From Strigops habroptila (taxonomy: Eukaryota > Chordata > Aves > Psittaciformes > Psittacidae): a stretch of DNA of 64,000 bases. Of this stretch, positions 13,001-24,700 are shown in pieces. Within the stretch, counting starts at the first letter, position 1; each line of letters begins with the position of its first letter. The position numbers and the translations under genes were made by a program. The notes below the pieces were generated by a model. That model was given only the letters and a program-made list of their open reading frames with translations. It did not search any database and was not told where the DNA came from. The stretch is from NCBI RefSeq assembly GCF_004027225.2, contig NC_044277.2, forward strand, positions 39,598,305 through 39,662,304. The letters run 5' to 3'.

Positions 13001-14844
13001 AGTGCTTTACCCAGAGAAAGTGTTCTGGTTCTTGGTCTTTTCACCAAGATACTAACTGAAGCCTTTCAAATATAGTAAATTGGTGTTCACAAGCTGTTGG
13101 AATTCCATACAATAAGAAAACTAAGGTAAATAATTTCACTGCTTTGAATAGTGTGTTTCCGTTTCTACATCCTCCAATTTCTCACCCAACAAATTAACTT
13201 TAGAATGTTCCCCTAGTTCAGATGTAGGTGGTTTATAGAAATGGTTGTCAGGTCCTCATGTTCATTCAGTTTATTAATAGGTTTCACAGTGCAGAGATAT
13301 AAAACAGTTAAGTGATAGAGCAGTCAGATGGAGGGGGCTGAAACAGCCATTTTTGAAAGCTCCACAGATGGTCACTTTTAGCATTCTGAAAACTTCAGAG
13401 AAAGATACTTTTCTTCTTGACCGTGCAGGTGATAGTTCAGTTGTCTCTCCTCATCTATTTACCCTCTGATTAGATCTCTGCAAAATGACATCTGAAAATA
13501 TTTATCTGCATCATCGTATGCCCTGGTTATGGAAAACTGATTGTTTCGTTTGGGTGTACAGTCTGACAGGACTTCAGAACTGTTGGCTTTCAGGAAAGAA
13601 TATGTGTTTAAATGACTCTAAAACATACTTTAGCATCTTACATTTGTGCCATCCTCTCTTGCTTCTGGCTTATGTGCAAATTCTGCTAAATAAGGTGCCT
13701 AGAATGTGAATCTCCTGGAATCCTAGTTAGTTAAGAGTGATTTTAAAGTTGTATCTCATGTTTCAGGCTATGGCACAGCATGCATTTTCCCATTATATAG
13801 ACAAAAATTAAGCTAATTTTTTTTTACCTAATAGAAATTGTAAGTCTGTAGAGACACTTAGGACCGAATCTATAGAGAGATGTGGTCAGGAACCTTCTCC
13901 CAGGACTTAACAGCTGATCACATACTTCATATAAACAGTGGGAGCTTGTACCAAGAACCAGTTTTCCCCTTGCTGACCACTGGTTTACAAAGGCATATAG
14001 TTCTCTGTTCTGTCTCTGGCCTTAAAAATTCAGGTAGTCTGTGCTTCTCCAGTCCAAAAAGGAAGGTTGCAGCAAATCCTCAGTGTAACCTTGGCATGTT
14101 GCCCTGGTTTTGAATGTTCTCATAGGGCTTTTATATAATGAGAATGGCTACTGTTAGCTTCCTGGCCTGCTACATTTTTGAGTGAAAGTGAATGCTGCTA
14201 TCATGTGCAGTATTTTAGGTATGGTCTAAGCATGCTTTACAGGACCAGCTCCTTTAGGGAGTTTGGATGCAGAGTTCATTACTTTGTACAAGCCAAATGT
14301 GCTGAGACACGATGTGTTTCCACTGCTGTTTCTGAGCATGTGTAGAAGCAAAGTTCCTGCATACTGGAAGAGTGTTACTGGTGCAAACCTGGGCATAGGC
14401 TGAAGTTTCTGAGTTGCAGCACAGCACTCAGGCACTGATGTGCTTAATAGATCTAGGTCTCTTGATTAATTTACTCCATTGTCATTTTAATGTTGCCTGT
14501 CGCTAATAGAGCTTGTGAACACCAGATACCAGAGATAAATTATACTAATTTGTTGTTCTGTTCATTGGCAGTGATCTCACAAACACATTCTGTGGGCTTA
14601 AATATGGAAAAATAGTATTTTGTGCTTACAGTAGTTTTGTGATACTTGAAGGGATGAAAAAGAACCTAGAAATTGTGTTGATGTATCAACAATACAAAGA
14701 AAACTTAATTTGACCAAGAACTTTTCTCTTTCCCTACAGACAAAAGCAGCACTCCAAGCTCTAATAGAAAAACATCAGAAATTACCAGGAAATATATTTA
14801 GGGCTTTAATGGAACGATTTCAAGCACAAAAGAAAGAAGATTAA
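704..14844 (+). CDS. TMEM68: TMEM68 acyltransferase, six coding exons (whole CDS span)
   Basis: This is transmembrane protein 68 (also called DIESL), an ER-membrane acyltransferase of the glycerolipid/DGAT type that makes triacylglycerol independently of DGAT1 and DGAT2. The coding exons are 704-1031, 3447-3611, 8620-8813, 10929-10989, 12557-12696 and 14740-14844. They sum to 993 nt, giving 330 residues plus TAA, close to the roughly 324-329 residues of mammalian TMEM68. All introns are GT-AG and all phases agree. Residues 43-75 form a hydrophobic hairpin (two membrane segments) followed by the basic stretch KRK. The acyltransferase motif HGATPAD gives H130 and D136, and APGGVREAL lies at 196-204. 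The reading matches the mammalian protein as I recall it along its whole length, with no break. The start at 704 was chosen because it begins the conserved MIxxN-type N-terminus 3 nt after the acceptor. Upstream non-coding exons would lie outside the window. The gene is convergent with XKR4. Confidence 0.96.
1032..3446 (+). other. TMEM68: TMEM68 intron between coding exons 1 and 2
   Basis: This 2.4-kb AT-rich intron contains several T-rich runs (for example about 1300-1335). The short open frames here have no recognisable protein similarity. No CR1 or LTR is visible. Confidence 0.85.
3447..3611 (+). CDS. TMEM68: TMEM68 coding exon 2 with catalytic HGATPAD motif
   Basis: This 165-nt exon is phase 1 on both sides. 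It follows ..TTCTAACAG and is followed by GTAACA, a weaker donor than the others. It encodes residues 110-164, from YELHGAENIPEGPG to VADHFVFRLPG. H130 and D136 within HGATPAD are the acyltransferase motif residues of this family. Confidence 0.95.
4735..5105 (+). repeat. CR1 LINE fragment, reverse-transcriptase part (old copy)
   Basis: Conceptual translation around 4800-4910 shows the CR1 motif PQGLILGPI, then DDTKVGEQ. About 5030 onward resembles the CR1 segment before the 3' domain. It is plus-oriented and carries indels and stops. It is the upstream half of the copy that resumes at about 5832. The 5' boundary is approximate. Confidence 0.6.
5110..5831 (+). mobile_element. LTR-like insertion within the CR1 copy
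   Basis: This block has no CR1 similarity and separates two CR1 halves. It begins with a polypurine stretch (about 5170-5220), as found just upstream of retroviral 3' LTRs. It contains internal direct repeats and an AATAAA at about 5682-5687 followed by a GT/T-rich stretch, like an R-U5 region. I read it as a solo LTR or the 3' remnant of an avian endogenous retrovirus. No gag, pol or env reading frame is present. I could not identify TG..CA termini or a target-site duplication, so the boundaries are approximate. Confidence 0.4.
5541..5635 (+). repeat. Tandem repeat, 55-bp period, two copies
   Basis: TCAGAACTGAAGCATCCCAG at 5541 recurs as TCAGAACTGAAACATCCCAG at 5596, and both copies run on to a CTGTGCAAGGA stretch. 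A partial further unit (TGCAAGGACG) lies near 5499. The duplication is internal to the LTR-like block. Confidence 0.8.
5744..5843 (+). repeat. Tandem repeat, 53-bp period, two copies
   Basis: A unit of about 46 bp beginning GGAGAGCAATGGTTGA at 5744 recurs at 5797 with few changes (both include ACAAATACCTGTTTTACAT). The second copy abuts the resumed CR1 sequence. Confidence 0.85.
5832..6370 (+). repeat. CR1 LINE 3' part (old copy, resumes after insertion)
   Basis: This is a plus-oriented CR1 C-terminal ORF2 remnant and 3' UTR. Recognisable blocks are the CAGTTTTGGAC..CAGTACGAGA segment, the CTGGGGAGTCTCCATCCCTG segment and the terminal GGACTAGATTACCTACAGAG / CCTTTCCAACCT segment. The usual ATTCTATG tail is degraded to one imperfect unit. 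Compared with a full CR1, roughly 200 nt are missing between this half and the one ending at about 5105. Confidence 0.85.
6650..6725 (+). repeat. Possible decayed CR1 3' fragment
   Basis: The stretch TTGGATTAGATGATTTAATG followed by CCTTCTGAATTTCAG resembles the CR1 3' terminal GGACTAGATGATCT / CCTTCCAAC block. It is short and divergent, so the assignment is weak. Confidence 0.25.
8620..8813 (+). CDS. TMEM68: TMEM68 coding exon 3 (APGGVREAL block)
   Basis: This 194-nt exon enters in phase 1 and leaves in phase 0. The acceptor is AACCTACAG and the donor is GTG|GTAAGT. It encodes residues 165-229, including the strongly conserved APGGVREALFSDE block and GFAQVAIDAKV. The open frame runs on into the intron, but homology stops at AKV. 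Confidence 0.95.
8814..10928 (+). other. TMEM68: TMEM68 intron between coding exons 3 and 4
   Basis: This is a 2.1-kb AT-rich intron. No exon, repeat family or RNA gene is recognisable in it. Confidence 0.85.
10929..10989 (+). CDS. TMEM68: TMEM68 coding exon 4 (61-nt small exon)
   Basis: The exon is short, beginning after CCCTCCTAG and ending before GTAAGA, with entry phase 0 and exit phase 1. It encodes PIIPMFTQNVREGVRTLGGI (residues 230-249) and the first base of K250. The match to the mammalian protein is clear despite the length. Skipping it would shift the frame. Confidence 0.93.
11450..11734 (-). other. Unidentified acidic 94-codon ORF, antisense in TMEM68 intron
   Basis: The ORF starts at an ATG after GTTTTGCC, six codons below an upstream in-frame stop. 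It begins MQSSDEDDD and has a composition rich in Asp, Glu, Lys and Arg. Later it includes GGLTLEDQQRCGHLIIPEVD and a cysteine-containing PSDIYPCIRVL segment. This looks more protein-like than the other short ORFs in the introns. I do not recognise the family. It has no obvious promoter, and no polyadenylation signal was identified. It could be a fragment of a decayed mobile element or retrocopy, or chance. Confidence 0.25.
12472..12539 (+). promoter_or_regulatory. TMEM68: Extended C-rich polypyrimidine tract before TMEM68 exon 5
   Basis: About 68 nt consist of C and T with only two purines. They lie just upstream of the exon 5 acceptor at 12556. This is far longer than a normal polypyrimidine tract, and is a likely binding site for U2AF, PTB or PCBP proteins. 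Confidence 0.7.
12557..12696 (+). CDS. TMEM68: TMEM68 coding exon 5
   Basis: This 140-nt exon follows the acceptor CACATTAG and ends AAG|GTAAGAG. Joined to exon 4 it completes K250 and then reads ILRSLYERIRLPIVPVYGG and on to the FPVKLRTFIGEPIPYEPNITAEELTAK region (residues 251-296), which is the C-terminal part of the acyltransferase fold. The acceptor is preceded by a very long C-rich pyrimidine tract. Confidence 0.94.
12697..14739 (+). other. TMEM68: TMEM68 intron between coding exons 5 and 6
   Basis: This is a 2.0-kb intron with no recognisable repeat or exon. Short open frames exist at chance level. Confidence 0.85.
14740..14844 (+). CDS. TMEM68: TMEM68 final coding exon with stop
   Basis: The acceptor is TTTCCCTACAG. 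The exon encodes residues 297-330, an amphipathic, lysine-rich C-terminus ending ALMERFQAQKKED, then TAA at 14842-14844. Length and sequence agree with the mammalian C-terminus, which differs mainly in its last few residues. Confidence 0.94.
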   Translation, partial: TKAALQALIEKHQKLPGNIFRALMERFQAQKKED

Positions 14845-15999
14845 GGTCTTCTGAATGAACTACTATTTAGTTATAATATTCTTAAGGTCATATTTGTAAC
14901 TTATTAATTCTTCTAATAATAGATTTTAAATACTGTCCTAATGATACTGCTGTATAATTTAAGACATAAGACACTTTCCCTTGCCATTCCCCTTGCCTAG
15001 AATCAAGCTCAGGAACCCAAACTTCAAATAATTTGTAATGGGGCAAAGTTCAGAAGTTTAGTTTTCGACAAATACATTCCTACCTTGAAAGTGTTGGGTT
15101 TTGTGTTTTGCTTTGGGTTTGTTTTTTGTTCTTTTTTTTTTTTTGATACTGCAAGTCTTTATGTACATGGTCTCTTGTCTATTTTTTTTTTACTGTCCCC
15201 CCCACCCCACCACCTATGGTTACTCTTTAACCTGAATGTTAGTCCTGCTGTAGAGCTAGAGTCTTACTGTCTTGATCATTATCACTGTAACTAGGTTTTG
15301 GAGGCCAGATTAATGCCGAACAGCATTTATGAAACCATTCTTCAGGCTGTTACTCTTGTGCTGCTGGGAAATGGTCAGCCTTCTGTGGCCTCCAGAACCT
15401 CTAGCTATGCCTGCAAAACCTGTGGTGGAAAGTGTTTAGTTTTACTGGGTGAGCTCAGAAGGAGTTTGGAGGGGTGAAAATTGATTAGAGAACTGCAGCG
15501 AACCAAGGAAGCTTGTTACTGATTCTGTATCATTCCGATGCTGTGAATGAGAACCCTCAGCACAGCTGCTATTCCAAACCAAGCCATATAGGATATCTGC
15601 CCTTGAATAGAGAGTTGTCCCATATGCTTCTCGGTGAATCTGCAAACTCTCCTTTGAAAGAATGAGCCAAGCATTTAGACTTAGGAAGCAGAAATAAGAG
15701 TACTATTTAGTAACATGAACTCATAAGTTTCTATTTTGAAGGAAAGAAAAAATTAGTACAACATTCCTTTTAAAAGTACTAGTTCTTTTGCAAAACGGCA
15801 TAGACATTCCCAAATACCTTTTAAATCTAATATAGGTGTAAACTGTTAAACATCCATATTCTTCAAACACTGTTATTTATGTAAGTTATTAAATCAGGGT
15901 TGAGAGGGAAATCCTATATACTTCCCTTAACTGAAGACAATTGAATGAACAGGAAAGAGTGTGCACTTACAGTAAATTATATTCTTATATTTTTTCTGA

Positions 16000-16005
16000 A
16001 ATAAA
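16000..16005 (+). terminator. TMEM68: Candidate proximal polyadenylation signal of TMEM68
   Basis: AATAAA is followed by TGTGCTTTTATTG, a plausible downstream GU/U-rich element. Use would give a 3' UTR of about 1.2 kb. Confidence 0.4.
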
Positions 16006-17035
16006 GCCTGTGCTTTTATTGTCCAAATAGGAAATATCGGAAATATTTCTTCTAATTGCCAGCAAGTTTAACCTACAGTTCTTAAATTAGCATCTGGGAA
16101 CTCTTTAGTTTTGGGATGAGGAAAAATTCCTTCAGGAAGGACAAAAGGAGGTTTGTTTTATTACATGGTCTCCTTTCAATATTGTTGGTGTTTGACATTT
16201 TCATAAAAGAAAAGCAAAAAAACCTAAAACCGAAACAACAGCAAAAAAAACAACCCAACTTTTGAAAGAGCAGTTGTATTCAATTTAGTATCCATTCCTC
16301 CCACCATTTAATCATGTGCTTTGCTTTATACTCTTTTAAATGTGTAAATTAGTGGGAGTACATGTAGACGATGTCCTATGTTAGAAAAATATCATCACTT
16401 TATGGGAAAGAGTCTATAAATTATGGTTAGCAAAAAGCTTACTTATTTTATTATGTTATTTTGTATCAAAAGCATTTTATGTGGTGTAGAATTAAATTGC
16501 TTAAAGCTTGGGGAAGAATCATGTTATATGAATGCAAATGCCCATTCTGATTTTTTTTTTTTTAACTACTTGGGTTTTATTCGAAAGCAATATTGTATTC
16601 TTTTTAATTTATTGGAATGTTTTTAAAAATAATAATGTTAACACAGTATGTCATTTAAAGTGATACTGCCAAATTCCTACATTGGAGTATAACTTGAGTA
16701 TGACTGTTCTTACTGTTCATCTCGAGGAAAATGTACATCAGTCTATATTGTGACATTCTCAAAGGCAGCTGAGCATATTTTGTATAGAGGTTGCATATAT
16801 GTAAAAGAAAACTCAGTCTAGAAGGTTCTGTCAGACATGGATATTTGCGATCTGAGATTTTGTAAAATTTATTTTACTAAATATGTGGGCTGTTCGGTGT
16901 AGTTTTGTCCCTCTAAGTATTGAAAGATGAGTATAAAAATAAAGGGCAGTATTGATACTCTTTAAGTGTTCACATTTGTGTAGGACTTTCATATTTATTT
17001 CTATATATTAAAAAATGTATAGAAGACACCTTTCG

Positions 17036-17041
17036 AATAAA
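17036..17041 (+). terminator. TMEM68: Candidate distal polyadenylation signal of TMEM68
   Basis: AATAAA lies in TTCGAATAAAACTGG with a GT-rich region about 25-45 nt downstream. It is the last strong signal before gene-free sequence. Confidence 0.55.
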
Positions 17042-18322
17042 ACTGGTAACTGGAATGGGCTTCTGAAGTTTTGTGTTCTGTTTGAACTAAATGAAATATA
17101 GTTCATGGCCTTAGACATGGGTTTGAGCAGCAGGTATTATCCTTGAGAAGTTCTCGCCTTGTGTCTGAATAGAGATGGAAAGATCAAAGCCCCCAAAAGA
17201 ATGAATTAAAGGGAAAATAATTCAGGGAACAGTGGAACAAAGGACAAAAGTCACACAAACAATAAGGTCTGAGTTTTAGTATTTGTAATCAGTGCTGCAG
17301 GAGGCCTTAACAGGCACTGCAATGCCACTTAAGTTATATTTAAAATGCTACAACAGAAAATACGTCACAAATCCTGACTAGTAAGGTTTATTTGTACACA
17401 TTTGGCATGTGAATCATTACCTACTTCATGTCATTGGAAAAGGGGGCAGACCTGGAGAGAGACTCTTACAAGTGAGGTTATAGACCAGGCTTCCTTTTAG
17501 CTGATTTGGTTTTCTATGTGTCAGAAAGAAGTATTTAAAGGAAATTTTAGCAGCATTAGGGTAGACTGCCGATAGCCTGGTTAGCCTGTGGATACGCTGA
17601 AGACATGCCAGGTTTCTCCATGCAAACAGCATAATCAGGATATGTATTTATATGTTTGGAAGTAGAAATAGACTGACTGCTGTACTGACAGGTATTTGTC
17701 ATTATCTCAGCAAGACCCAAACCTCCTACTGGCCAATTTACTGTCCTGTTGTGTAATAATAGAGCTCAGTCAGAACATCTGTTATTAGGATGCTTATGAA
17801 ATTAATCATTGCAAATGCAAGGTAGAGCCGTTAATCAGCATTGTCAACACAATTGTGTGGCTCATCTGGTACTTGCTGTACAAGTATACCATTATGTTGC
17901 TTCATCTTATTGCTCTGTAGAGAAAGAGATAGCTCTGGTGACACTTAACGTGTTAGCTTTACAGTGCTTAAGCCCTACTGAGCTTGTCATAGATGTAAGA
18001 GGGCTTTCTTTGTATTATTTTTGCACCAGAAAATCACGGTACCAGAAGTAAATGTGGAAGTGCATGGAATTGCTATGTGAGAGTAAATAGCACAGAAAAT
18101 TCAAATTAAGATAATCCTCCAGAACATGTCTGCTGAAACTTCACGAGACAATCTGATGTCACTTGCTTTGTTTTGTTGAGTTCATGTGTATGAAGGTCCT
18201 TGCCATCAACAAAGGCAATGTGTTTCTACAGCACAGATCAACAATGCTAATGCCCTCTTGTATATTGTTCCTTAAATTCAGAACTTACCAAAATGAATGA
18301 TAGTTGCAACACAAATTACAAA

Positions 18323-18743
18323 GATGCTCGGATGGCTGGAGCACCTCTCCTATGAAGACAGGCTGAGAGAGTTGGGGTTGTTCAGCCTAGAGAAGAGAAG
18401 GCTCAGGTGAGGCTTTCTAGTAGCCTTCCAGTACCCAAAGGGGGACTACAGGAAATCTGGAGAGGGACTTTTGACAAGGGCCTGTAGGGATAGGACAAGG
18501 GGAAATGGTTGTAAACCGAAAGAAGGTAGATTTAGATTAGATACATGGAAGAAATTCTTTAGTGTGAGGGTGGTGAGTCACTGGCACAGGTTGTCCAGAG
18601 AAGTCGCGGATGCCCCATCCCTGACAGTGTTCAAGGCCAGTTTGGATGGTCTAGTGGAAGGTGTCCCTGCCCGTGGCAGAGGGGTTGGAACTAGATGATA
18701 TTTAAGATCCCTTCTAACCCAAACTATTCTATGGTTCTATGAT
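18323..18743 (+). repeat. CR1 LINE 3' end
   Basis: This is a 5'-truncated, plus-oriented CR1. It starts in the C-terminal ORF2 region (translation [23 protein letters not shown]). It continues through the GTGTCCCTGCCCGTGGCAGA and GGAACTAGATGATATTTAAG blocks to the tail TTCTATGGTTCTATGAT. The ORF2 frame across LGLFSLEK is intact here, unlike in the 49.6 and 52 kb copies. Confidence 0.93.
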
Positions 18744-21700
18744 ACTTTTCTCATCATGGGTTATTTGCAGTATTTGCTTGTCTGCCTTTTTTTTTTTCTT
18801 TTTTTTTTTTTAGTAATTTTGTTTTGCACAGACAGTTGCAAATTTACCACTTAACTACCTTGAATTTTGTCACAGCATACATTGAGTGCACAGCATATGT
18901 TGCTTCCTGAAACATTTTAAAATTGTTGTAATGATCTCTTCCTGTCAGAAAATTGGTCACAAAAAGGTAATAAACTTTTGAACCGTAGGGAGGATTTTTT
19001 TTTAAACCAGAACATACTTCTCGCTTTCGCGTGTGTCTGTCTGAAACATTAACAAGAAGGTAAGATGCCATTTGGAATTAACATCAGGCTGCCTGTGTGA
19101 AGCAGACCCAGTATTTTTTTCCCCACCATGGTGCTGTGTCAGCTGTTGTTGAGCAGATCAATTCTGCCAGGCCTTGTGTTGCAGCCATCACATGAGAGAA
19201 AGCCCACCACTCCCTGCTGTCCATACTAGTTACTATAATGAGAGAGTACAGCATGATCCTTCAGATCACCTTTGGCTCCTGTTTTCTAGCTAAAACCACT
19301 GCATGCTCTGTAAATACTAGTTGCTGAAGTTCTAACAAAATACAGAGGGAAGTATTGTATTATTCAGAGAAAATCTAAAAGTTAAAAACAAAATAAAAGG
19401 CAAGAAATCGAACCATTTTTACCAGATTCTTTTTTTATGGGAAACAGAATGTGCCCAACACCAGGAATGGCATGAGTTTACAATTTTTTGTTATCTTTAC
19501 AGGGAATTTGTGGCAGATGAACTGGGATGAGTGCCATTGCAGATGGCTGATCTTCATATATTCCAGGCTGGACTTTTCTTTTTCTTCCAATAGTGTTTTC
19601 TTATGGTCAGTCTACAGTGTGCTCAGAGCAGCTCCAGTCTTTGTTCAGTTACTTTTTAAGTAAGTGGCAACAGAAATGGAGACCCCAATGAACATTTGTT
19701 ATTTCTCCTTTTGAGCTATTTGAATTCTACCAAAGGTAGACCTAGAAACATTTCTGAGCTCCTATTTCAATTGCTGTGACGGAGCTCCCAGCTCTCCAGA
19801 CACTTCTTTAATGATCAGATTTCTCCCTACCATATAAAAACCACTCTCCTGATAGATCCACCAGAGCTTTTGAAGCACCCTGTCCATTCGGAAACTGATT
19901 CATATTCTTTTGCCCATCATGCACTAGATTGCTTTTCTTAACTAGTGGCCACAGCAGTTGCAGGATTGCTCGGTTGATATTTTTTACCACAGATTTCCAC
20001 GTTCCAGACAGGCTTTTTGGTATCTTGATCTTGCTTTGTGAGAACGAGCTTGAGAGAAAGGCTGACTGCAACTTGTCTCAGTCCCTGAAGGCTTTAATGA
20101 AAATGTAAAACTGAGCCCCACCACTGAAGCAAGCACCCAAACCCCAAACTAGTTTTGGAATCCTAATTCTAGACAATCTTGAGTCACGTTTCTAGAAACA
20201 AAACTTCCTGGCTCCTTTCATTCCTTGCAAAACCAGGCACAAGTGCAGAAGCATAGCAGCTCTGATGGTGTTTGCAGGACCAAAGTTGCCATCTGAGTTG
20301 ACCAGTAGCAGGGGAAGAGAGGAGCAGCCTCAGGGAAAGACCTCAGCAGCCCTTGGGGCCTGTCTGGAAGATACCTAGTAGTAGTCAGTGCTGTATTATG
20401 CTTGCTCATCAGGTAGCAGCACATCAAGGGTTGCTATTTCCCCTCGAAAGCAAGTTAGCAGTCATGCTTGCTACCTAATTCCTCTCTGTCACAAGTCTTG
20501 GTTGATATTCTTTCCTGCAAAACTCCCTGCTCTCCATGAGGATACCCAGGATCGTTCAGGACAAGGCATAATCACACTAAGGCTTTGTCTTTGCAGGGAG
20601 TGAAGCAAGCTCGAGCATCTGCAGGTGCAGTGCCACAGTTTGCCTTGCAGTAGGGGCAATGCATGGAGCTGCACTGCACCGGGACTGCCTTTGCAGAGCA
20701 GTCAGAGGAAGGGGCAGGAGCCAGGCTGGCCCAGCTATACTGTTTTCAGTGCCTCAAGTGTCCTGAAATACCTTATTCAGCTCAGGGCTGGCTCAGGTGT
20801 GGCCAAACAGACACAAGAAGTTACAGCTGAGGAGCTAACATGGTTAAGTTCTGGATTTTGTGTACATCCTGCCACCACCTTTAAGATCCCCATTGAGAGC
20901 AAACCTTGAAAGTCAAGACTGCCGTCCTAACAGGTGAGAAAGCTTTATTGTAAAGAGCCTCCGGTATTTTTCTGTCATACATACAGTATCCACAGATACC
21001 ATTTCTGGAAGGCAGTAAGCTTTCTGCATAGCAGCTGTAATAAATGAACCAAGAGACACTCTTACACTATGCAATTTATTCCACCCCTCTGGTGCAGCAA
21101 CTGGGTTGTGCATAGATCTGAAGGTGTGCAGAACACATCACTTTTTCAATTTGCTTTGGTTACTCCATACTCAGTGCTTCATTTGCAAAGCTCTCCTCAC
21201 AAGCCAGTGGACGTACAGGTGGACAAGCATTTAAAACGGAAGGATGGCTTTTTCTGCTGTCCACAGCAAGGTGAGTCAGAACTTGGCATGTGGGCAGCTA
21301 AGCACCCACAAGTGCCCAAAGCTGCACTTCAAGGAGCAATGGGAGTAGAGAACTGACCTAAAAAGGCAGCCGAAAAATCTCAGCCCTTGGAATGCATTAA
21401 TAATTCTTTAGTTTCTTAACTCTCAGCATCTTCTCATCATTAATGGCTACAGGACCAGATATTGTCTGACTTTATTATTTACACAACAGCATAGGTATGT
21501 GTATATTTGTGTATGCCTGCTGCCCTGCTTCTTTGGTATAAATAAGAGCAGGGAGCCTACTTTGGCTGCTGTTGCAAGGCAAATAGCAGACCATTATTAT
21601 TCAGTCCACCTGAGTTTTGCAAATGTCAAGATATTATTCATGCTTGCTTTGTCATTATTATGCTTAGTCCTTTTTTATTAGCTGGTGAACCAAGTAGTTT

Positions 21701-24700
21701 CTGTAGATGGGCTGATTTCTAACAGATCGCCTCTTCAAACTGTGCAGCAAAACATGCATAGCAAATAATGATTTCTGGAGACCAAGCTCCTAATTGTACT
21801 GCTGATTTCTGTAAGTATAGGAGCTAAGCCTATGGGAACATTTCATCAAGAAGGAATTTTCCCACCTCAGAGGATTTGGGCCCCATTTCCAATGTCTAAA
21901 ATAGGAGACAGCATCGATGTTAGCAGCATGCTCACAATGGGGCGAATGAAGCCAGAAACACTCAGGTTCCGGAGCAGTGTTGACACCTCAACAAATACTT
22001 GCAGTACGGATATTCCTGAGCTCCAGAGTGAACTGCAGAGGACTAGCAGGTTTGACAATTAAGGGAAACTGATACCCTCATATATAAAGGTGCAATTTCA
22101 CCTGTAGAGGGGGAACTGCCTGAAAAAGACTGAAGTTTTTCTATCAGGGCTGTCCTTCAGAAGGGACTTTATTTCTTTGCAAGCTGTCCTGTTTTGACAG
22201 TCCCTCCACCCTTCCAGGCAGCATGCCAGGCAAATGACTGCAGCAGAGACAGGCAGTCAAAGAAAAACACATGAGCCTGTAGTATTGGCTCTTTTGGGAC
22301 AGAATAAGGACCTGCTTCCATCAAATTTAATCAGATTCAATACTCAAGCTGGGAACAGCTACTCCTTTGCAACTGGGGAGAGAAAAAGACATTTGGCTGT
22401 GCAAAGGCTGGCTGTGCAGGGAGAAGGTGGTGGTGATTCATCCCAGTATAAATGTGCCACTGCTGGGGTGGGGCAGAGTCAATTTTAAGAGGTGCAGCAA
22501 GTGTTGGCAGCTGCGTGAAGTAAATTAATAGATCAAATGAAGAAAACATGACTGGCTCCGGTTAACTCACATGCCCATGACCCAGATTCCCCTTCCTGGC
22601 ATCCCATACTGCTCTGTGCATGTGCAGGGTTTACCTTATATTTCATCAGAACAGCCAAAGGTTTATTTCTCCAAAGAATCCACTTGTTTTACAACAGCCC
22701 ATCTGGAATGGAAACGTTTGATCCTGCACGGGGTGCTGGGCTCTTGTCTTTTTTTCCCCTTTCCATTACATACATTTTCCCCTTCGTTTAATGCTGTCCC
22801 ATCACAACCATTTTTTTAATAAAAAATCACTGATTTCAGCTGCCACCAGCACAGAGATGGGCTGATATTTAGCGAGGCAGGTTGCCTTAAGTTAGTAAAG
22901 CTGTCAAAATGTAAGATAGCTCAGTGTGGCTCACATAGTGCAGTTATTACCCTTTTTAAGCTAAAAGGCAAACTTTTTTTATATGCCTGATCCCTGAACA
23001 CAATTGCCCTGGCCAGCCTGAAAGCAGCCTTGCCTGCCTGCCTCTTGGGGTCAGGTCTGCTCCTTCCACACTTACAAATGTCATAATGCATAACCTGGAG
23101 AAACCCAAATATTGCATCACCTCACTGGCATCTGAGGGTAAGTGAAGGAAGGATCTTATTACAGGGAAGTTTACAGCATGAAAAGGGATGGTTTGGTAAC
23201 ATGTGGCCTGCATTTTTTCACTCCCCCTCCCCCCTCCCAGCGTATTGGCTGGAAGTTTGCAGCTGGTATTTCCAATGCCAGGAACAGTAAGGGCACGGGG
23301 AATTTAAAAGCATTGCTGCCTTGTCACAAGTGGAAAACTACATTGCCCAAGTGGAGGTTATTCCTTTGAACACTTCAGCTGAGCATCTCTGAGCACTCTC
23401 ACCAAATGCTGCATCCACATCCTGACAGCTTGTGGGAACAGCTCAGCTCCACGCTGTGTGGCATCCAAGGCAGCAGCAGTGCAAGCTGACACATAGGGAG
23501 CAAGTTATTCATGCAGCCTGACGTGGTCTGAAAAAGCCAGTATGAAAATGTCCTCTTTACAGCCTCTGCTTAAAAAGCAGATGTGTAGGACGTGGAAAGT
23601 GCCAGGACATGGAGCACTGCCCTGCCATGGATCATCTCTGGCAAGGCAGCAGTGATGATGCCTGGCTCCCTTCCTGCCATATTTGACCAGCTGTATCTCC
23701 TTGCTGGCTCTTCCTGCTCCTGCTACACAATCTGATCTGTACACTTACACCTTGACATCTAGGCACAGAGTCTTTGTATATTCGTCTCCAGCAGTTACAA
23801 GATAAATAACAGATAGATCGTGAGCCCAAAACTCCTCTGTTCCCCCACACCATCTGCCTTCTGAAGAGGCAGAGCATCTCCCTTGAGATCTGGCTTCCTG
23901 GATGAATTCGAATGACACCTCTTTAGTACTTCTTTTGAATTGAGGTAGTACATAATGCAGAGCAAATTACTGCTTCTGATAACTCAGGTTGCAGAGAAAT
24001 GTCAGATAAAGTCTTCAAGGCAAACTGTAATGAAAATAAGACTTTTATGTTCTTCCATGATTTTTTGTTTTTCTCTAAGGCTGCCCGTTTTTTCTTCCCC
24101 TTCCTTTAGGAAATATAAGAGCTATGATCTCAAAAGATGTTGCACACATGCACACAAGAAAAAGTACTCCAAAATATAAAAGTGCAACCAAACACTATTT
24201 TAATTCTGCTTCAGGCAGAAATAGAAAGAGAGTGTATTATCTCTATGCACAGTCAGAAGCATTTTGTGGCAGAGGCTGCTAGCAAAAATGAACTGTCTAT
24301 GCAAGAAAAGCTAATTAAAGAAAAGGTTTTATGAGATCCATATTCAAAACTATGTTGAAAGAAGTTACATTTAAAATTGAGTTTTCTCATGTCCTACTTG
24401 CATGGCATACCTGATTGGAGATAGATACAATGCAGTGACTTCTCAGCTACCACTCAGGTAGGGGATGTGCCATACTGAATCAGATCATTAGCCCACACCT
24501 CCATTTAAACTGAGGCATGCACTGGTGAGGACTGCAAATTCCTGCCAGACATCTTGCCCTCATGCAACTCTGCAGGGCTGCATGGTGGGTGAGACAAATC
24601 CAGACCATGCAGCAATGCTCCTGTCCCAAGCAGGAGGCACAAGAACCTTTTAAACGGGCAGAAGCTGCAGGTGACATCATGTAGGTGGTTGGGTAACAGG

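Larger units (their letters stand above)
14845..17060 (+). other. TMEM68: TMEM68 3' UTR
   Basis: This AT-rich stretch follows the stop codon. It includes a T/G-rich run (about 15086-15150) and an A/C-rich run (about 16205-16260). It contains AATAAA signals at 16000-16005, 16938-16943 and 17036-17041. The last is followed within about 30 nt by a GT-rich segment (TTTTGTGTTCTGTTTG), which makes it the best candidate for the main end. The exact cleavage site is inferred. Confidence 0.65.
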